64,000 bases of DNA from Pseudomonas sp. CC6-YY-74 (GCF_002025205.1 NZ_CP019947.1:2146001-2210000), one strand, 5' to 3'; shown: positions 47,360 to 56,969, counted from the stretch's first letter. The notes: generated by a model not told the origin, from the letters alone. A program made the numbers and translations.

Positions 47360-48151
47360 ATGACTCAAAGCACCAGCGGTCGCGTCAGTCGTGAGAAACG
47401 CGGCCAGATCATGCTGATCGGCCTGGATCGAACGAGCAAGCGCAACGCCGTCGACCTGGACATGCTCAATGACCTGTGCCTGGCCTATGGCGAGTTCGAG
47501 CGCGACGGTGAGGCTCGCGTAGCCTTGCTCTTCGCTCATGGCGAGCACTTCACCGCCGGGCTGGACCTGGCCAATGTCGCCGCCAGCTTTGCTGCTGGCT
47601 GGCAGATCCCTGCCGGTGGCTGCGACCCCTGGGGCGTGTTTGGCGGCCCACGGGTGAGCAAACCGGTAATAGTGGCGGCCCAGGGCTATTGCTACACCAT
47701 CGGCATCGAACTGATGCTCGCCTCGGACATCAACCTGTGCGCCAGCAATACCCGCTTCGCCCAGATGGAGGTGCAGCGCGGTATTTTCCCGTTCGGCGGA
47801 GCCACCCTGCGCATGCACCAGAACGCCGGCTGGGGCAATGCCATGCGCTGGCTGCTCACTGGTGATGAGTTCGATGCTCACGAAGCCTACCGCTTGGGCC
47901 TGGTGCAGGAAGTGCTGGCCAGTGAAGAACTGCTGCCCCATGCGCTCAAGCTGGCCGCACGGATTGCCGCCCAGGCACCGCTTGGCGTGCAAGCCACTCT
48001 CGCCTCGGCACGCCAGGCAGTGCGCGAAGGCGAAGCCGCGGCGGCGGCCAATCTGCATCCGACCGTGACCCGCCTGATGGCCAGCGAAGATGCCAAGGAA
48101 GGCGTGCGCGCCATGCTCGAACGTCGTCCCGGCGACTTCAAGGGCCGCTGA
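47360..48151 (+). CDS. Enoyl-CoA hydratase/isomerase family (crotonase) protein
   Basis: The 263-residue crotonase-fold protein has the oxyanion-hole segments EHFTAGLDLANV (about residues 65-76) and AAQGYCYTIGIELMLASD (about 105-122). MEVQRGIFPFGGAT sits where the catalytic Glu usually lies; here E138 is replaced by a Q-R-G context, so hydratase activity is uncertain and isomerase or thioesterase activity is possible. AAGGA lies nine bases before the ATG at 47360. It is convergent with the spermidine-synthase-like gene, six bases apart. Confidence 0.82.
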   Translation: MTQSTSGRVSREKRGQIMLIGLDRTSKRNAVDLDMLNDLCLAYGEFERDGEARVALLFAHGEHFTAGLDLANVAASFAAGWQIPAGGCDPWGVFGGPRVSKPVIVAAQGYCYTIGIELMLASDINLCASNTRFAQMEVQRGIFPFGGATLRMHQNAGWGNAMRWLLTGDEFDAHEAYRLGLVQEVLASEELLPHALKLAARIAAQAPLGVQATLASARQAVREGEAAAAANLHPTVTRLMASEDAKEGVRAMLERRPGDFKGR

Positions 48152-48157
48152 GTACAG

Positions 48158-48931
48158 TCAACTGGCCGGACGCAGCGCCTCGATCAACGGCTGCAGGGAG
48201 TAGCCCAGCTGCGGCCCCAGAGCTGCAGCCTTGGCCTTCAGGTCGTTCAGGTCGAGCTGCTGCTCAAGGTCGGCTGGCACCAGCAGGATGACATTGCCCT
48301 CCTTTACCGGGCATTCCCAATAATGCCGATGGTAGAGGCCGCGCAGCAGTGGTGCCCCCAGCGGCTTACCGTCATTGCCGGCCCACTGGTTGATGATCAG
48401 CCAGCCGCCCGGATTCAACTGTTTCTGGCAGTCCTCCAGAAAATTCCAGGCCAGGTGACCAACGCCGGGACCGTGGTCGGTATAGAGGTCGACGAAGATC
48501 AGATCGGCGCTTTCTGCAGTTTTCAGCAGATCGAGAGCATCGCCGATACGGATGGTCAGGCGCGGGTCATCGTCCAGGCCGAGGTACTGCATGGCCAAGC
48601 GTGGCACCTCGGGGCGCAGCTCGATGGTTTCGACATCCTCCAGCGGCAGAAACTTGAGGCAGGCCTGGGTCAGGTTACCGGCACCGAGCCCAAGAAACAG
48701 CGCGCTCTCCGGCGCCGGGTGGCACAAACTACCGAGCAACATGGCACGGGTGTAGTCGTACTCCAGCCAACACGGGTCGGCAGTGAACACACAACTCTGC
48801 TCAATCGAGTCGCCAAATTCGAGAAAGCGGTACTCGCCGATCTCGACCACCCGGATCACGCCGAACGCATCCTGCACTTCGGCGAGCAGGACCTCGTCTT
48901 GCAACTCTTCCACCGGGGGTAAACCTGGCAT
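48158..48931 (-). CDS. Spermidine synthase-like SAM-fold protein
   Basis: The 257-residue Rossmann methyltransferase-fold protein has ALFLGLGAGNLTQACLKF (about residues 80-97), VETIELRPEVPRLA and ADLIFVDLYTDHGPG. This is the pattern of spermidine synthase-like enzymes. The usual aminopropyl-acceptor motif GGGDG is changed to GLGAG, so it may not make polyamines. GGAGAG lies six bases before the ATG at 48931; the frame extends further upstream without support. It is divergent from the DAHP synthase gene. Confidence 0.8.
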   Translation of the reverse strand: MPGLPPVEELQDEVLLAEVQDAFGVIRVVEIGEYRFLEFGDSIEQSCVFTADPCWLEYDYTRAMLLGSLCHPAPESALFLGLGAGNLTQACLKFLPLEDVETIELRPEVPRLAMQYLGLDDDPRLTIRIGDALDLLKTAESADLIFVDLYTDHGPGVGHLAWNFLEDCQKQLNPGGWLIINQWAGNDGKPLGAPLLRGLYHRHYWECPVKEGNVILLVPADLEQQLDLNDLKAKAAALGPQLGYSLQPLIEALRPAS

Positions 48932-49192
48932 TGATCGCTCTCCAGCCTGACAACCCCGACCAGTCGCACCAGGGTAAAGGCGACAATTGTCAATGAAGTA
49001 CCCGCGCCGGGTCACGCGATAATTCACCGTTGCCTGCTTTGCCGCGTCTTGCGGCTGGCCCAGAGCAAGACCTGCCAGGCCCCTATCCAGGCGGTTATGC
49101 AGCGGCTCTATCATGCCTATCGGCTTGAAGGCACAGGCTGATCGGTTACCATGCCCATCTGCCTAATTAACCGCCTGAAGCCGAGAACCATC

Positions 49193-50539
49193 ATGTCGCA
49201 ACCCTGGAGTCCTGAAAGCTGGAGAAGCAAGCCAATCCAGCAACAGCCGCACTACCCCGACGCCGCCCACCTGGCCAAGGTCGAGCAGACCCTGGCCGGT
49301 TATCCGCCGCTGGTGTTCGCTGGTGAAGCTCGAGAGTTGCGCCGTCAGTTCGCCGAGGTGACCCAAGGTCGTGCATTCCTGTTGCAGGGTGGCGACTGCG
49401 CCGAGAGTTTTGCCGAATTCAGCGCGGCGAAGATCCGCGACACCTTCAAGGTGCTGCTGCAGATGGCCATCGTCATGACCTTCGCCGCCGGTTGCCCGGT
49501 GGTGAAAGTCGGGCGCATGGCCGGGCAGTTCGCCAAACCGCGCTCAGCCAACGATGAAACCATCGGCGATACCACCCTGCCTGCTTACCGCGGCGACATC
49601 GTCAACGGTATCGGCTTCGACACCAAGAGCAGGGTGCCGGACCCGGAGCGCCTGCTGCAGGCTTATCACCAATCCACCGCCAGCCTGAATCTGCTGCGCG
49701 CATTCGCCCAGGGCGGCTTCGCCGACCTGCATCAGGTCCACCAGTGGAACCTCGACTTCATCGCCAATTCGGCGCTGGCCGAGAAATATAGCCTGCTGGC
49801 TGACCGCATCGACGAAACCCTGGCCTTCATGCGCGCCTGTGGCATGGACACTTCGCCGCAACTGCGCGAAACCAGCTTTTTCACCGCCCACGAGGCGCTG
49901 CTGCTCAACTACGAAGAAGCCTTCGTGCGCAAGGACAGCCTCACCGGCGGCGCCTACGCCTGCTCGGCGCACATGCTCTGGATCGGCGACCGTACCCGCC
50001 AGCTGGATGGCGCCCATGTCGAGTTCCTGCGCGGTGTCGGCAACCCGATCGGGGTCAAGGTCGGCCCGAGCATGGACCCGGACGAGCTGATCCGCCTGAT
50101 CGACATCCTCAACCCGGATAACGACCCCGGCCGCCTCAACCTGATCGTGCGCATGGGCGCGGACAAGGTCGAAACCCACATGCCGGCCCTGGTGCGCAAA
50201 GTGCAGGGCGAAGGCAAGCAGGTGCTGTGGAGTTCCGACCCCATGCACGGCAACACCATCAAGGCCAGCAGCGGCTACAAGACCCGCGACTTCGCGCAGA
50301 TCCTCGCCGAAGTGAAGCAGTTCTTCGCCGTGCACCAGGCCGAGGGCAGCTACGCCGGCGGCATCCATATCGAGATGACCGGACAGAACGTCACCGAATG
50401 CATCGGCGGTGCGCGACCGATCACCGAAGCAGGGTTATCGGACCGTTACCACACTCACTGCGACCCGCGGATGAACGCCGACCAATCGCTGGAACTGGCC
50501 TTCCTGATCGCCGAGACACTCAAGCAGGTGCGCCGCTAA
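49193..50539 (+). CDS. Class II 3-deoxy-7-phosphoheptulonate synthase
   Basis: The 448-residue enzyme joins phosphoenolpyruvate and erythrose 4-phosphate in the first step of aromatic biosynthesis. It is of the plant-type class II, shown by [14 protein letters not shown] with metal Cys69, [21 protein letters not shown] and the C-terminal [19 protein letters not shown]. aeruginosa holds class II enzymes linked to phenazine and a general one; this belongs to the latter context. The ATG at 49193 has only a weak Shine-Dalgarno sequence. Confidence 0.93.
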   Translation: MSQPWSPESWRSKPIQQQPHYPDAAHLAKVEQTLAGYPPLVFAGEARELRRQFAEVTQGRAFLLQGGDCAESFAEFSAAKIRDTFKVLLQMAIVMTFAAGCPVVKVGRMAGQFAKPRSANDETIGDTTLPAYRGDIVNGIGFDTKSRVPDPERLLQAYHQSTASLNLLRAFAQGGFADLHQVHQWNLDFIANSALAEKYSLLADRIDETLAFMRACGMDTSPQLRETSFFTAHEALLLNYEEAFVRKDSLTGGAYACSAHMLWIGDRTRQLDGAHVEFLRGVGNPIGVKVGPSMDPDELIRLIDILNPDNDPGRLNLIVRMGADKVETHMPALVRKVQGEGKQVLWSSDPMHGNTIKASSGYKTRDFAQILAEVKQFFAVHQAEGSYAGGIHIEMTGQNVTECIGGARPITEAGLSDRYHTHCDPRMNADQSLELAFLIAETLKQVRR

Positions 50540-50561
50540 GCCGCTCGCCGCCTGGGCCGCC

Positions 50562-51772
50562 CTACGCCGTCAGGCGTTCGCGCAGGCGGCCCAACATCCC
50601 CATCAGGCTCCCCACCTTCTCCCGCTCACGCGCCTCGCGCGGTACCTGCGCCAGGCGCGTAACTACCTGCGCCGGCTGAGCGCGCCACAGCAACGCCTGC
50701 TCGGCGGCAGCCTGCAAACCTTTCCCGAACAGACCACGGCGGATCGGCTTGGGTAGGTAGCGGAATATCTGCGCCTCGTTGATCAGCTTGAGCAGTACCT
50801 GATTGATCTGCGCGGGCGCACAGGGAATCCGCGGCGTTCACCGAGCTGTAGAACCGCCTCGGCCTTATCCTTGATGCTGTTGCGCGCAATCAGCAGGGCG
50901 CTGCAAATACAGTCCTTGAGGTCGACCTCCTCGCTCATGGCGCGATCCAGGCGGGCAAAGTCCTTGAAGCCCGACCGCCCGTTCGGCGATCGGCTCCAGC
51001 CCATAGAGGGTGTCGTCGAACAGCTGGTTAAGATCGTCGACCAGCCGCTCCGGCGCGGCCCGTTCACGTGCGTTGGCCGCGCTGTCCAGAGCGATGGCTA
51101 GGCGCGCTTCGTCGCAGTTCGGGTCAGTCAGGCAATCGGCCAAGGTCGCCTGCACCTCGGCCAACTCGAACAGCGGCGCGCTCAGCCCACGCAGCAATTG
51201 CACATTGTTCTTCACGTAGCCCAGCGGGTATTCAAGTCATGGGCGACGCCGGCGACCATCTGCCCGAGCGAGGCCATCTTCTCCGACTGCAGCAGTTGCG
51301 CCGGTGATTCCTTGAGATCAACCAGCGCCTTGCGCAGCACTGCATTGCGCTGGGCAATGCGCGCCTGCATGGCCTTGAGCAGATCGAGCACGGTACCAAG
51401 ACCGCGATACTGGCCCTGCGCATCGACCAGGATGAAGCCTTTGGTGATCGGGTATTACAGCTACCCGGTGATCTGCCTGGCCGCCGCCTCCAGGCTGGTG
51501 GCCAGGCTGACCATCAGCGGCGCCGGATTCATCACCTCATGCACCGGATGACGACCGCACAGGTCGCGGCCGAAGCGCTGCATGAAAATATCCTGCAAGG
51601 CGCTGCGGCTGACCAACCCCAGCGGATAGCCCGCTGCATCGACGATCGGCAAGGACAGGAAAGTCTTGTGTTCCGGGGTCAGCAAGCGATCCGCAACATC
51701 CGCGATGCTCATCGCCGGCGCCAATGGCGTGACAGATTTGAGCAGGCGCACCAGAGCGCTGGTGGGGGTCAT
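50562..51772 (-). pseudogene. Decayed CBS-domain sensor histidine kinase/response regulator gene
   Basis: From 51772 the minus strand encodes a CBS-domain region (MTPTSALVRLLKSV..., DRLLTPEHKTFLSLPIVDAA) interrupted by TAG at 51461 and TAA six bases later. The same frame resumes with ITKGFILVDAQGQYRGLGTV and a HisKA start SEKMASLGQMVAGVAHDLN. A one-base loss near 51227 shifts to GYVKNNVQLL. Further shifts near 50978 (to FKDFARLDRAMSEEVDL) and near 50840 follow. The ATPase domain is then missing: QINQVLLKLIN jumps straight to a receiver tail INEAQIFRYLPKPIRRG and ends at 50562. The intact gene would encode CBS-HK-ATPase-receiver. An upstream in-frame start at 51838 is possible. Confidence 0.85.
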
Positions 51773-52069
51773 TGGCAAAGACTCCCTGTCGCTGGAAAGT
51801 CGCCAGTCAATCAGCGCCAAGTTGCCGTCGTGTGACACTTCTCACGCGGCAACCGAATACCCTGCCCTCAGTCATCACCCTGTCATCTTGGCCTAGGTCA
51901 GTGTCGTCAGTCGCGTTGAGCTGCAGACGTGCAAGACCTGCGACTGCAACTCTCCGGCGTAACGCCTAAAGACGACAGCAACCTGCAGGCCGTGGCGCAA
52001 TTACCAACCTGACAAGCCCGCCCAGGCGCGATATGGTGAGGACTCCACCCCGCCGCCGAAGAGACGACC

Positions 52070-52246
52070 ATGCCTTGGTATATCTGGTTACTGATAGTTC
52101 TCGTTCTAGGCTCTATCGTGGCCGGCTTGATGGTGCTGCTGCGTACTGCCAAACCCCTGCCGCTAACCGACGAACAACTGCAGAAAGTCCGTGAACGAAA
52201 AATCGAGATGGAAGCCCAGGACGCCGAGGACGCTCGCAAGCGTTAG
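52070..52246 (+). CDS. DUF2897-type small membrane protein
   Basis: The 58-residue protein starts MPWYIWLLIVLVLGSIVAGL, a single membrane helix at about residues 3-25. A cytoplasmic charged tail follows (PLTDEQLQKVRERKIEMEAQ). This layout matches DUF2897. GAAGAG lies seven bases before the ATG. Its last 56 bases overlap the start of the following lipoprotein gene in another frame. Function unknown. Confidence 0.8.
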   Translation: MPWYIWLLIVLVLGSIVAGLMVLLRTAKPLPLTDEQLQKVRERKIEMEAQDAEDARKR

Positions 52247-53612
52247 TCTGCTGGCCGGCCTATTGGCGGGCTGTGCACAATGGCAACCCGCATCGACTGA
52301 AACCTGTGCGGCGTTGTTCACGCAATTGCCGCTGGCCACCCAGGCTTATCAGGATGCGCAGTACCACCGTTTGCCCGGCTTTATCGGCCTACGCAGCGAT
52401 AGAGTCCTCGCTGCCCTCGGCGCAAACGCAGATAGCCCGGCGCAGCGCCGTCTGTGGCTGCAACACCTGGCCGCACGCGACACCGAGTCCAGCAGGATCG
52501 AAATTGGCCAATTACCAGCGACCCAGCGCCACGACTGGAGCAGCCCAGCCCGGCAAGAGGCGCTCGGTGCCTGCCGCGCCCGCCAGGTCGAACGCCTGAG
52601 CGCCGACCCCAAGGCGTTTGCCCGCGCAGTCGAAGCCGCGCAAGTGCCCGACGACTATCGTGACTGGGCACGCACCCTGGGCCTCTATCCGCTGTTCAAG
52701 CCGATCTTCCGCCACGGCATTGCCGCTTGGCAGCAAGCTGCCGGCCAAGCCACTGCGCCCGAGGACGGCGCGCAGTGGCTAAGCTACCAGCCAATTCCGC
52801 CAGCGGCGCAGCCACTGCCGCTGATGTTGCATGAAGATGGCCTGGGCCTGCCGCAGGCGGATGCACAGCAACTCGACGCGCTGTTCGCCCGCCACGCGCC
52901 CTGGCTGAAGATCGCCCAAGCCGGCCGCAGCGACCGTATCGGCAGCCCGTATTACCGCCCTGATGGCAGCCGAGCGTTTAATCCGCTGCAGGCACGTCTT
53001 TACCAGCACAGCAGTTGGAGCCAGTTGAATGGCCGCTGGCACCTGCAATTGATCTACCAGCTCTGGTTCAGCCAGCGACCCAAGCCCAACGCCGTGGATC
53101 TGTACGGTGGCGAGCTGGACGGTTTGCTCTGGCGCGTCACCCTCGACCAGCAAGGCAAGGCCCTGCTCTATGACAGCATCCATCCCTGTGGCTGCTGGCA
53201 CAGTTTTTACCTGCCGGCGGACTCGCCCCTGCAAGTGCGCCAGAATGCCGATGAAGAAGCACGCCTGAGCCAACGTCTGAGCTTCAATGGTGATACGCCG
53301 CCGACCTTGTGGTTGAGTGCAGGCGAGCATCGCCTGCACTGGATCGATGCCCGCCGTTCGCCCTACCCCACTCTGCTCTACCAACGCATGCCGCTCGATC
53401 AGTTGCGCCAATTGCCTCACCCACAAGGCCAGCGCAGCCTGTACGGCAAAGACGGCCTAGTACCCGGCAGCGAGCGCCTGGAGCGCTGGCTGCTGTGGCC
53501 ATCCGGTGTCGTTTCGCCGGGTGCTATACGGCAGTGGGGCACGCATGCCACGGCCTTTATCGGCCGTGCCCACTTCGACGACCCGCACTTGCTCGGGCGT
53601 TATTTCGAGTAA
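52191..53612 (+). CDS. Putative outer-membrane lipoprotein, unknown function
   Basis: The 473-residue protein has a basic N-terminus, a hydrophobic core and the lipobox LLAGC (Cys28), so it is exported and lipidated. The mature part is soluble, with YHRLPGFIGLRSDR, WLKIAQAGRSDRIGSPYY, LIYQLWFSQRPKPNAVDLYG and HPCGCWHSFYLPADSPL. I do not recognise a domain. The start is GTG at 52191 inside the DUF2897 gene, the only codon that keeps a full signal peptide, so the two genes overlap by 56 bases. The Shine-Dalgarno sequence is weak. Confidence 0.75.
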   Translation: MNEKSRWKPRTPRTLASVSLLAGLLAGCAQWQPASTETCAALFTQLPLATQAYQDAQYHRLPGFIGLRSDRVLAALGANADSPAQRRLWLQHLAARDTESSRIEIGQLPATQRHDWSSPARQEALGACRARQVERLSADPKAFARAVEAAQVPDDYRDWARTLGLYPLFKPIFRHGIAAWQQAAGQATAPEDGAQWLSYQPIPPAAQPLPLMLHEDGLGLPQADAQQLDALFARHAPWLKIAQAGRSDRIGSPYYRPDGSRAFNPLQARLYQHSSWSQLNGRWHLQLIYQLWFSQRPKPNAVDLYGGELDGLLWRVTLDQQGKALLYDSIHPCGCWHSFYLPADSPLQVRQNADEEARLSQRLSFNGDTPPTLWLSAGEHRLHWIDARRSPYPTLLYQRMPLDQLRQLPHPQGQRSLYGKDGLVPGSERLERWLLWPSGVVSPGAIRQWGTHATAFIGRAHFDDPHLLGRYFE

Positions 53613-53661
53613 CGCTGAGCGGGCTGCGCCGCTAAACTGCGGCTCCTTACCAGGAGCTGCC

Positions 53662-54420
53662 GTGCCGCTACATCTTCGCCTGCTGCTACCAACCCTGGGC
53701 CTGGGGCTGGGCTTTGGCCTGGGCTTTATCCAACCCATCGGGCTGGCCGCCGGCCTGCTCTTCATCGCCCTCCTGCTGGCTGCCGACCAAGCACTGCCCA
53801 AGCGCCTGTGGTGGCGCCTCAGCCTGCTCGCCAGCCTTGCCCTAGCCGCCCACCTGATACCGGGTTTCGCGCCCTGGCCACTGACGCCGCCACGGCAGAT
53901 CAGCAGCGATGCGGCGCCTTACGCCGCGCGCCTGTCCTGGGACAAATTGCTGGTTGGCTTGACCTTGCTGGCGTGGTGGCTGGGCCAACCCCACGCACGT
54001 CGCACCCAAGCGCAACGAGCCGGGACAGTGGCGCTGCTGACTTTGGTCGGCATACCACTGCTGGCCTTGACCCTGAGCCTGGTTGACTGGCAGCCAAAAT
54101 GGCCGGCGGAGTTGTGGCTGTGGCTGGCGGTCAACCTGGGCGTGGCGGTCCTGGCCGAAGAGCTGCTGTTTCGCGGCCTGCTGCAGACTCACCTGGTCAG
54201 CTGGCTGGGTATCTGTCCGGGAATCCTGCTGACTGCCGTGCTGTTCGGCGCCGTGCATGCGCCCTTCAGTCCGTTATTTGCCGTGGTTGCGGGTATCGCC
54301 GGCTTGGGTTACGGCCTGGCATTTCACTACAGCGGCCGACTGAGCGTGGCGGTTGCCCTGCACGCTGCGGTCAATCTGTCACACCTGCTGTTACTGAGCT
54401 ATCCGCTGCGCCTGGCCTGA
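53662..54420 (+). CDS. CPBP-family intramembrane metalloprotease
   Basis: The 252-residue inner-membrane protein has about seven hydrophobic segments and the three CPBP (Abi/CAAX protease-like) motifs: EELLFR (E166, E167, R171), FGAVH (F195, H199) and HAAVN (H224, N228). Bacterial members cleave within membranes or act in bacteriocin self-immunity; the target here is unknown. The start is GTG at 53662 with CAGGAG six bases upstream; the frame extends back without support. Its last 50 bases overlap the convergent binding-protein gene. Confidence 0.85.
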   Translation: MPLHLRLLLPTLGLGLGFGLGFIQPIGLAAGLLFIALLLAADQALPKRLWWRLSLLASLALAAHLIPGFAPWPLTPPRQISSDAAPYAARLSWDKLLVGLTLLAWWLGQPHARRTQAQRAGTVALLTLVGIPLLALTLSLVDWQPKWPAELWLWLAVNLGVAVLAEELLFRGLLQTHLVSWLGICPGILLTAVLFGAVHAPFSPLFAVVAGIAGLGYGLAFHYSGRLSVAVALHAAVNLSHLLLLSYPLRLA

Positions 54421-55210
54421 CTGCGATCCGGTAGGGTTCGAAGATGGCGGCCAATTGGCCATTGCTGCGTATTTGCTCGAATAACCGGCCAAGTTGCACC
54501 GCACTGATTGGTGCTGCGGGGCGCAGCAGCACCTGATGTTGATAGCGTTGGTCGACCCGCTGGGAAATCAGCAACTGCCCGGTGTATTGCCGATGACGCT
54601 CGAGAAAATCGCTGACATAGGAACGCGTGACCAGGGCGATATCCGCTCGTCCATGCAGCACCATGAGCAAGTTACTGTCGTGGGAATAGCTCAGGGTCGC
54701 ATTGAAGTTCTTCGCGAGGAATTGCGGCTCGGCATTGAAGTCGGCGAAACCATAATGGTAGCCATTGAACAGCGCCAGACGCTTGCCTCTGAGCCGCTTG
54801 AAATACCCCTGCCCGCGCTCCGGCTCGACCCGTGCGACAAACACTTCAGCATCTTCCAGCCCCATGTCGACGGCGGTGTGGGCAATCTCCTGCCAACCCC
54901 AGGCCGAGTTTTCGAACATCGACATGTCAATCCGCCCCTGTTCGAAATCCCGGAAACGCCGGGGAATCGAGGTCGGGCGCACTATGAAGTTAAAATCGTT
55001 TTGCGCCCGGTTGAGTGCATCGAGCAATTGCGGCAGCAAGCCGGCACGCTGCGACTGCTCCGCCTTAAGTACATAAGGCGGGAAAAAAGCACCGCCCACA
55101 TGCACCACTTGCTGGGCTGCAAGCGGCCCCGTAGCCAGTATCGCCACACACAGTGCACACCCCATGACCAGCCTGCGCAGCAACCGCGACATATGCACCC
55201 CAATATCCAT
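54371..55210 (-). CDS. Periplasmic substrate-binding-like protein (SBP_bac_3), copy 1
   Basis: The 279-residue protein has a signal peptide (basic start, hydrophobic core to about residue 32, cleavage after PLAAQ) and a bacterial extracellular solute-binding family 3 fold with GGAFFPPYVLKAE, FENSAWGWQEIAHTAVDMG, YHYGFADFN, YSHDSNLLMVL and RVDQRYQHQVLLR. No permease or ATPase gene is adjacent. It is a tandem paralogue of the gene at 55264. An ATG at 55192 is an alternative start. Ligand unknown. Confidence 0.8.
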   Translation of the reverse strand: MDIGVHMSRLLRRLVMGCALCVAILATGPLAAQQVVHVGGAFFPPYVLKAEQSQRAGLLPQLLDALNRAQNDFNFIVRPTSIPRRFRDFEQGRIDMSMFENSAWGWQEIAHTAVDMGLEDAEVFVARVEPERGQGYFKRLRGKRLALFNGYHYGFADFNAEPQFLAKNFNATLSYSHDSNLLMVLHGRADIALVTRSYVSDFLERHRQYTGQLLISQRVDQRYQHQVLLRPAAPISAVQLGRLFEQIRSNGQLAAIFEPYRIAVRPGAADSSVTAGVTD

Positions 55211-55263
55211 ATTTGCGCTCGAAAACAGCCTACTCCAGGAAAAACTGACCGAATAGAGTGATT

Positions 55264-56043
55264 TCAGTCATTCGGCAGAGGTTCCGGCACCACCAGATGA
55301 TAACGCTGGAGCAGGACGTCCAGCTGCCCATTACGATTCAGCTCCAGCAGCAACCCGGCGAAAGTCTCTGGCATCAACGGGGCTTGCACACGGAACAACG
55401 CATGGTGCTGGTAATACTGATCGACCCGCTGCGATACCAGCAACGCCTTACTGCGCTTGGGGTGACGACCCTGGTAGTTCTGCAGATAAGAGCGGGTAAT
55501 CACTACAATATCGGCCCGATCGCGCAGCAGCATCAGCAGGTTGCTGTCATGCGAGTAGGTAAGCACCGCAGCAAAGTTGTCACGGAGGAATTGCTGATCC
55601 GCATTGAAGCCAGCGAAGCCGTAGTGATAACCACTGTATAGCGCCAGCCGCTTACCCTTGAGCTGATCGAAATAGCCCTGGTCGCGTCCCGGCTCGACCA
55701 GGGCGACATAGACTTCAGCATCTTCGATATGCAGATTCAGTGCGGTATGCGCCGTATTCTGCCAACCCCACCCCGGCGACTCGAACAGAATCAGATCGAA
55801 GCGGCCACTTTCCAGATCGCGGTAACGGCGGGCCACCGAGGTTGGCACCAGACTGAATTGATAGGTGCTCTGCAAATCATTCAGGGCCGCCAGTAATTCC
55901 GGTAGCACCCCGCCGGGCGCGGCGCTTTCCGGTTTAATCGCATAAGGAGGGAAGTGGTAGGCGCCAACCCGCACCTGCTCGGTGGCCATCGCCGCTAAAG
56001 CGATAGACAGACCCAGCGTAATCAGCAGCCCCCTGAACACCAC
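55264..56043 (-). CDS. Periplasmic substrate-binding-like protein (SBP_bac_3), copy 2
   Basis: The roughly 259-residue protein has a signal peptide (VFRGLLITLGLSIALAAMA) and the same fold as its neighbour: GAYHFPPYAIKPE, FESPGWGWQNTAHTALNL, YHYGFAGFN, YSHDSNLLMLL and RVDQYYQHHALFR. Roughly half of the positions match the neighbouring copy by eye, so the pair arose by tandem duplication. The start is set at GTG 56043 to fit the signal peptide; other in-frame starts run upstream. No transporter partner is visible nearby. Confidence 0.78.
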   Translation of the reverse strand: MVFRGLLITLGLSIALAAMATEQVRVGAYHFPPYAIKPESAAPGGVLPELLAALNDLQSTYQFSLVPTSVARRYRDLESGRFDLILFESPGWGWQNTAHTALNLHIEDAEVYVALVEPGRDQGYFDQLKGKRLALYSGYHYGFAGFNADQQFLRDNFAAVLTYSHDSNLLMLLRDRADIVVITRSYLQNYQGRHPKRSKALLVSQRVDQYYQHHALFRVQAPLMPETFAGLLLELNRNGQLDVLLQRYHLVVPEPLPND

Positions 56044-56161
56044 GCGCAAATCACACACCTCGAAAGCGACACCAGGCCGCGAGCGGCTCCTTGTGTTAGC
56101 TGGGCGGATATTCCCTAACCGCTGCAATAGTGCCAAAAGGCCATTGTCAGCTATTGAACGC

Positions 56162-56785
56162 TCAAACCTCTTTGAGTACCAGCGAAAGCGCCTCTTCGGC
56201 CAGTTGATCCAGGCTCATCGGCCCTTCAGGACGGAACCAGGTAGTGGTCCAACTCAAGGCGCCGGTGAGGAAACGTCGGAGGATGAAGGGATCGGCCTTG
56301 AAGTATCCCTCTGCCTGGGCCTCGCTCAGGACGTCCAGCCACAGTTGCTCATAGGTATCGCGCAATTCGAGGATAAATTGCTGGCTGGGCTCCGAGAGCG
56401 AACGCCATTCGTAGACCAACACCGCCATGGCCTCGCCGGTGCCGCCCATGATCGACTGCAGTTCGCAGCGGATCAGCGCCAGCACGCGCTCACGCAAGTT
56501 GCTCGCCTCGGCCAACGAAGCCTGCATCAAGGCGGTGTTGTAGCGAATGGTTTCCTCCATCACCGAGCGCAGGATCTCGTCCTTGCTCTTGAAGTGATGA
56601 AAGATGCTGCCCGATTGGATACCCACCGCGCTGGCCAGGTCGCGCACCGTGGTGCGTTCGTAACCCTTGCTGCGAAACAGGTGCGCCGCGGTCTGCAGCA
56701 GTTTGCCGCGGGCGCTGTCCGGATCGGTGATCTGCCCACGGGTCATCAGGTCCCGCATCACCGCCTGAGCTTGTTGGTCATCCAC
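56162..56785 (-). CDS. atuR: TetR-family repressor AtuR
   Basis: The 207-residue TetR/AcrR regulator has an N-terminal helix-turn-helix at about residues 25-70 (TTVRDLASAVGIQSGSIFHHF) and a C-terminal ligand-binding helical domain. It is divergent from atuA, exactly the arrangement of P. aeruginosa atuR, where AtuR represses the acyclic terpene utilisation genes through two inverted-repeat sites in the shared intergenic region. Two such sites are visible here. The start is GTG at 56785 with GGAGAG upstream. Confidence 0.85.
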   Translation of the reverse strand: MDDQQAQAVMRDLMTRGQITDPDSARGKLLQTAAHLFRSKGYERTTVRDLASAVGIQSGSIFHHFKSKDEILRSVMEETIRYNTALMQASLAEASNLRERVLALIRCELQSIMGGTGEAMAVLVYEWRSLSEPSQQFILELRDTYEQLWLDVLSEAQAEGYFKADPFILRRFLTGALSWTTTWFRPEGPMSLDQLAEEALSLVLKEV

Positions 56786-56885
56786 GCTTAATACTCTCCA
56801 GCCTTCTATATGACTTGGACAAAACGGCCATTTTCCGGCTATTTGCCCAAGTGTTTGTCGTTATTGGTGAAACTTATGCTGCGCG

Positions 56886-56969
56886 GGCTACCCAAGCAAG
56901 CGCTTGGCCGCACTTTGCTTGAGAAATATCGACCCCGGGGCTTTTCAACCAAGCGCTTGCTTGGTAGCC
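56886..56969. promoter_or_regulatory. Two inverted operator-like sites between atuR and atuA
   Basis: CCAAGCAAGCGCTTGG (56892-56907) and CCAAGCGCTTGCTTGG (56949-56964) are exact reverse complements. The match extends outward to GGCTACC on each side, apart from one extra base. The centres are 57 bases apart. P. aeruginosa AtuR is reported to bind two 13-bp inverted repeats in the same intergenic region, so these are the likely AtuR operators. Confidence 0.8.
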
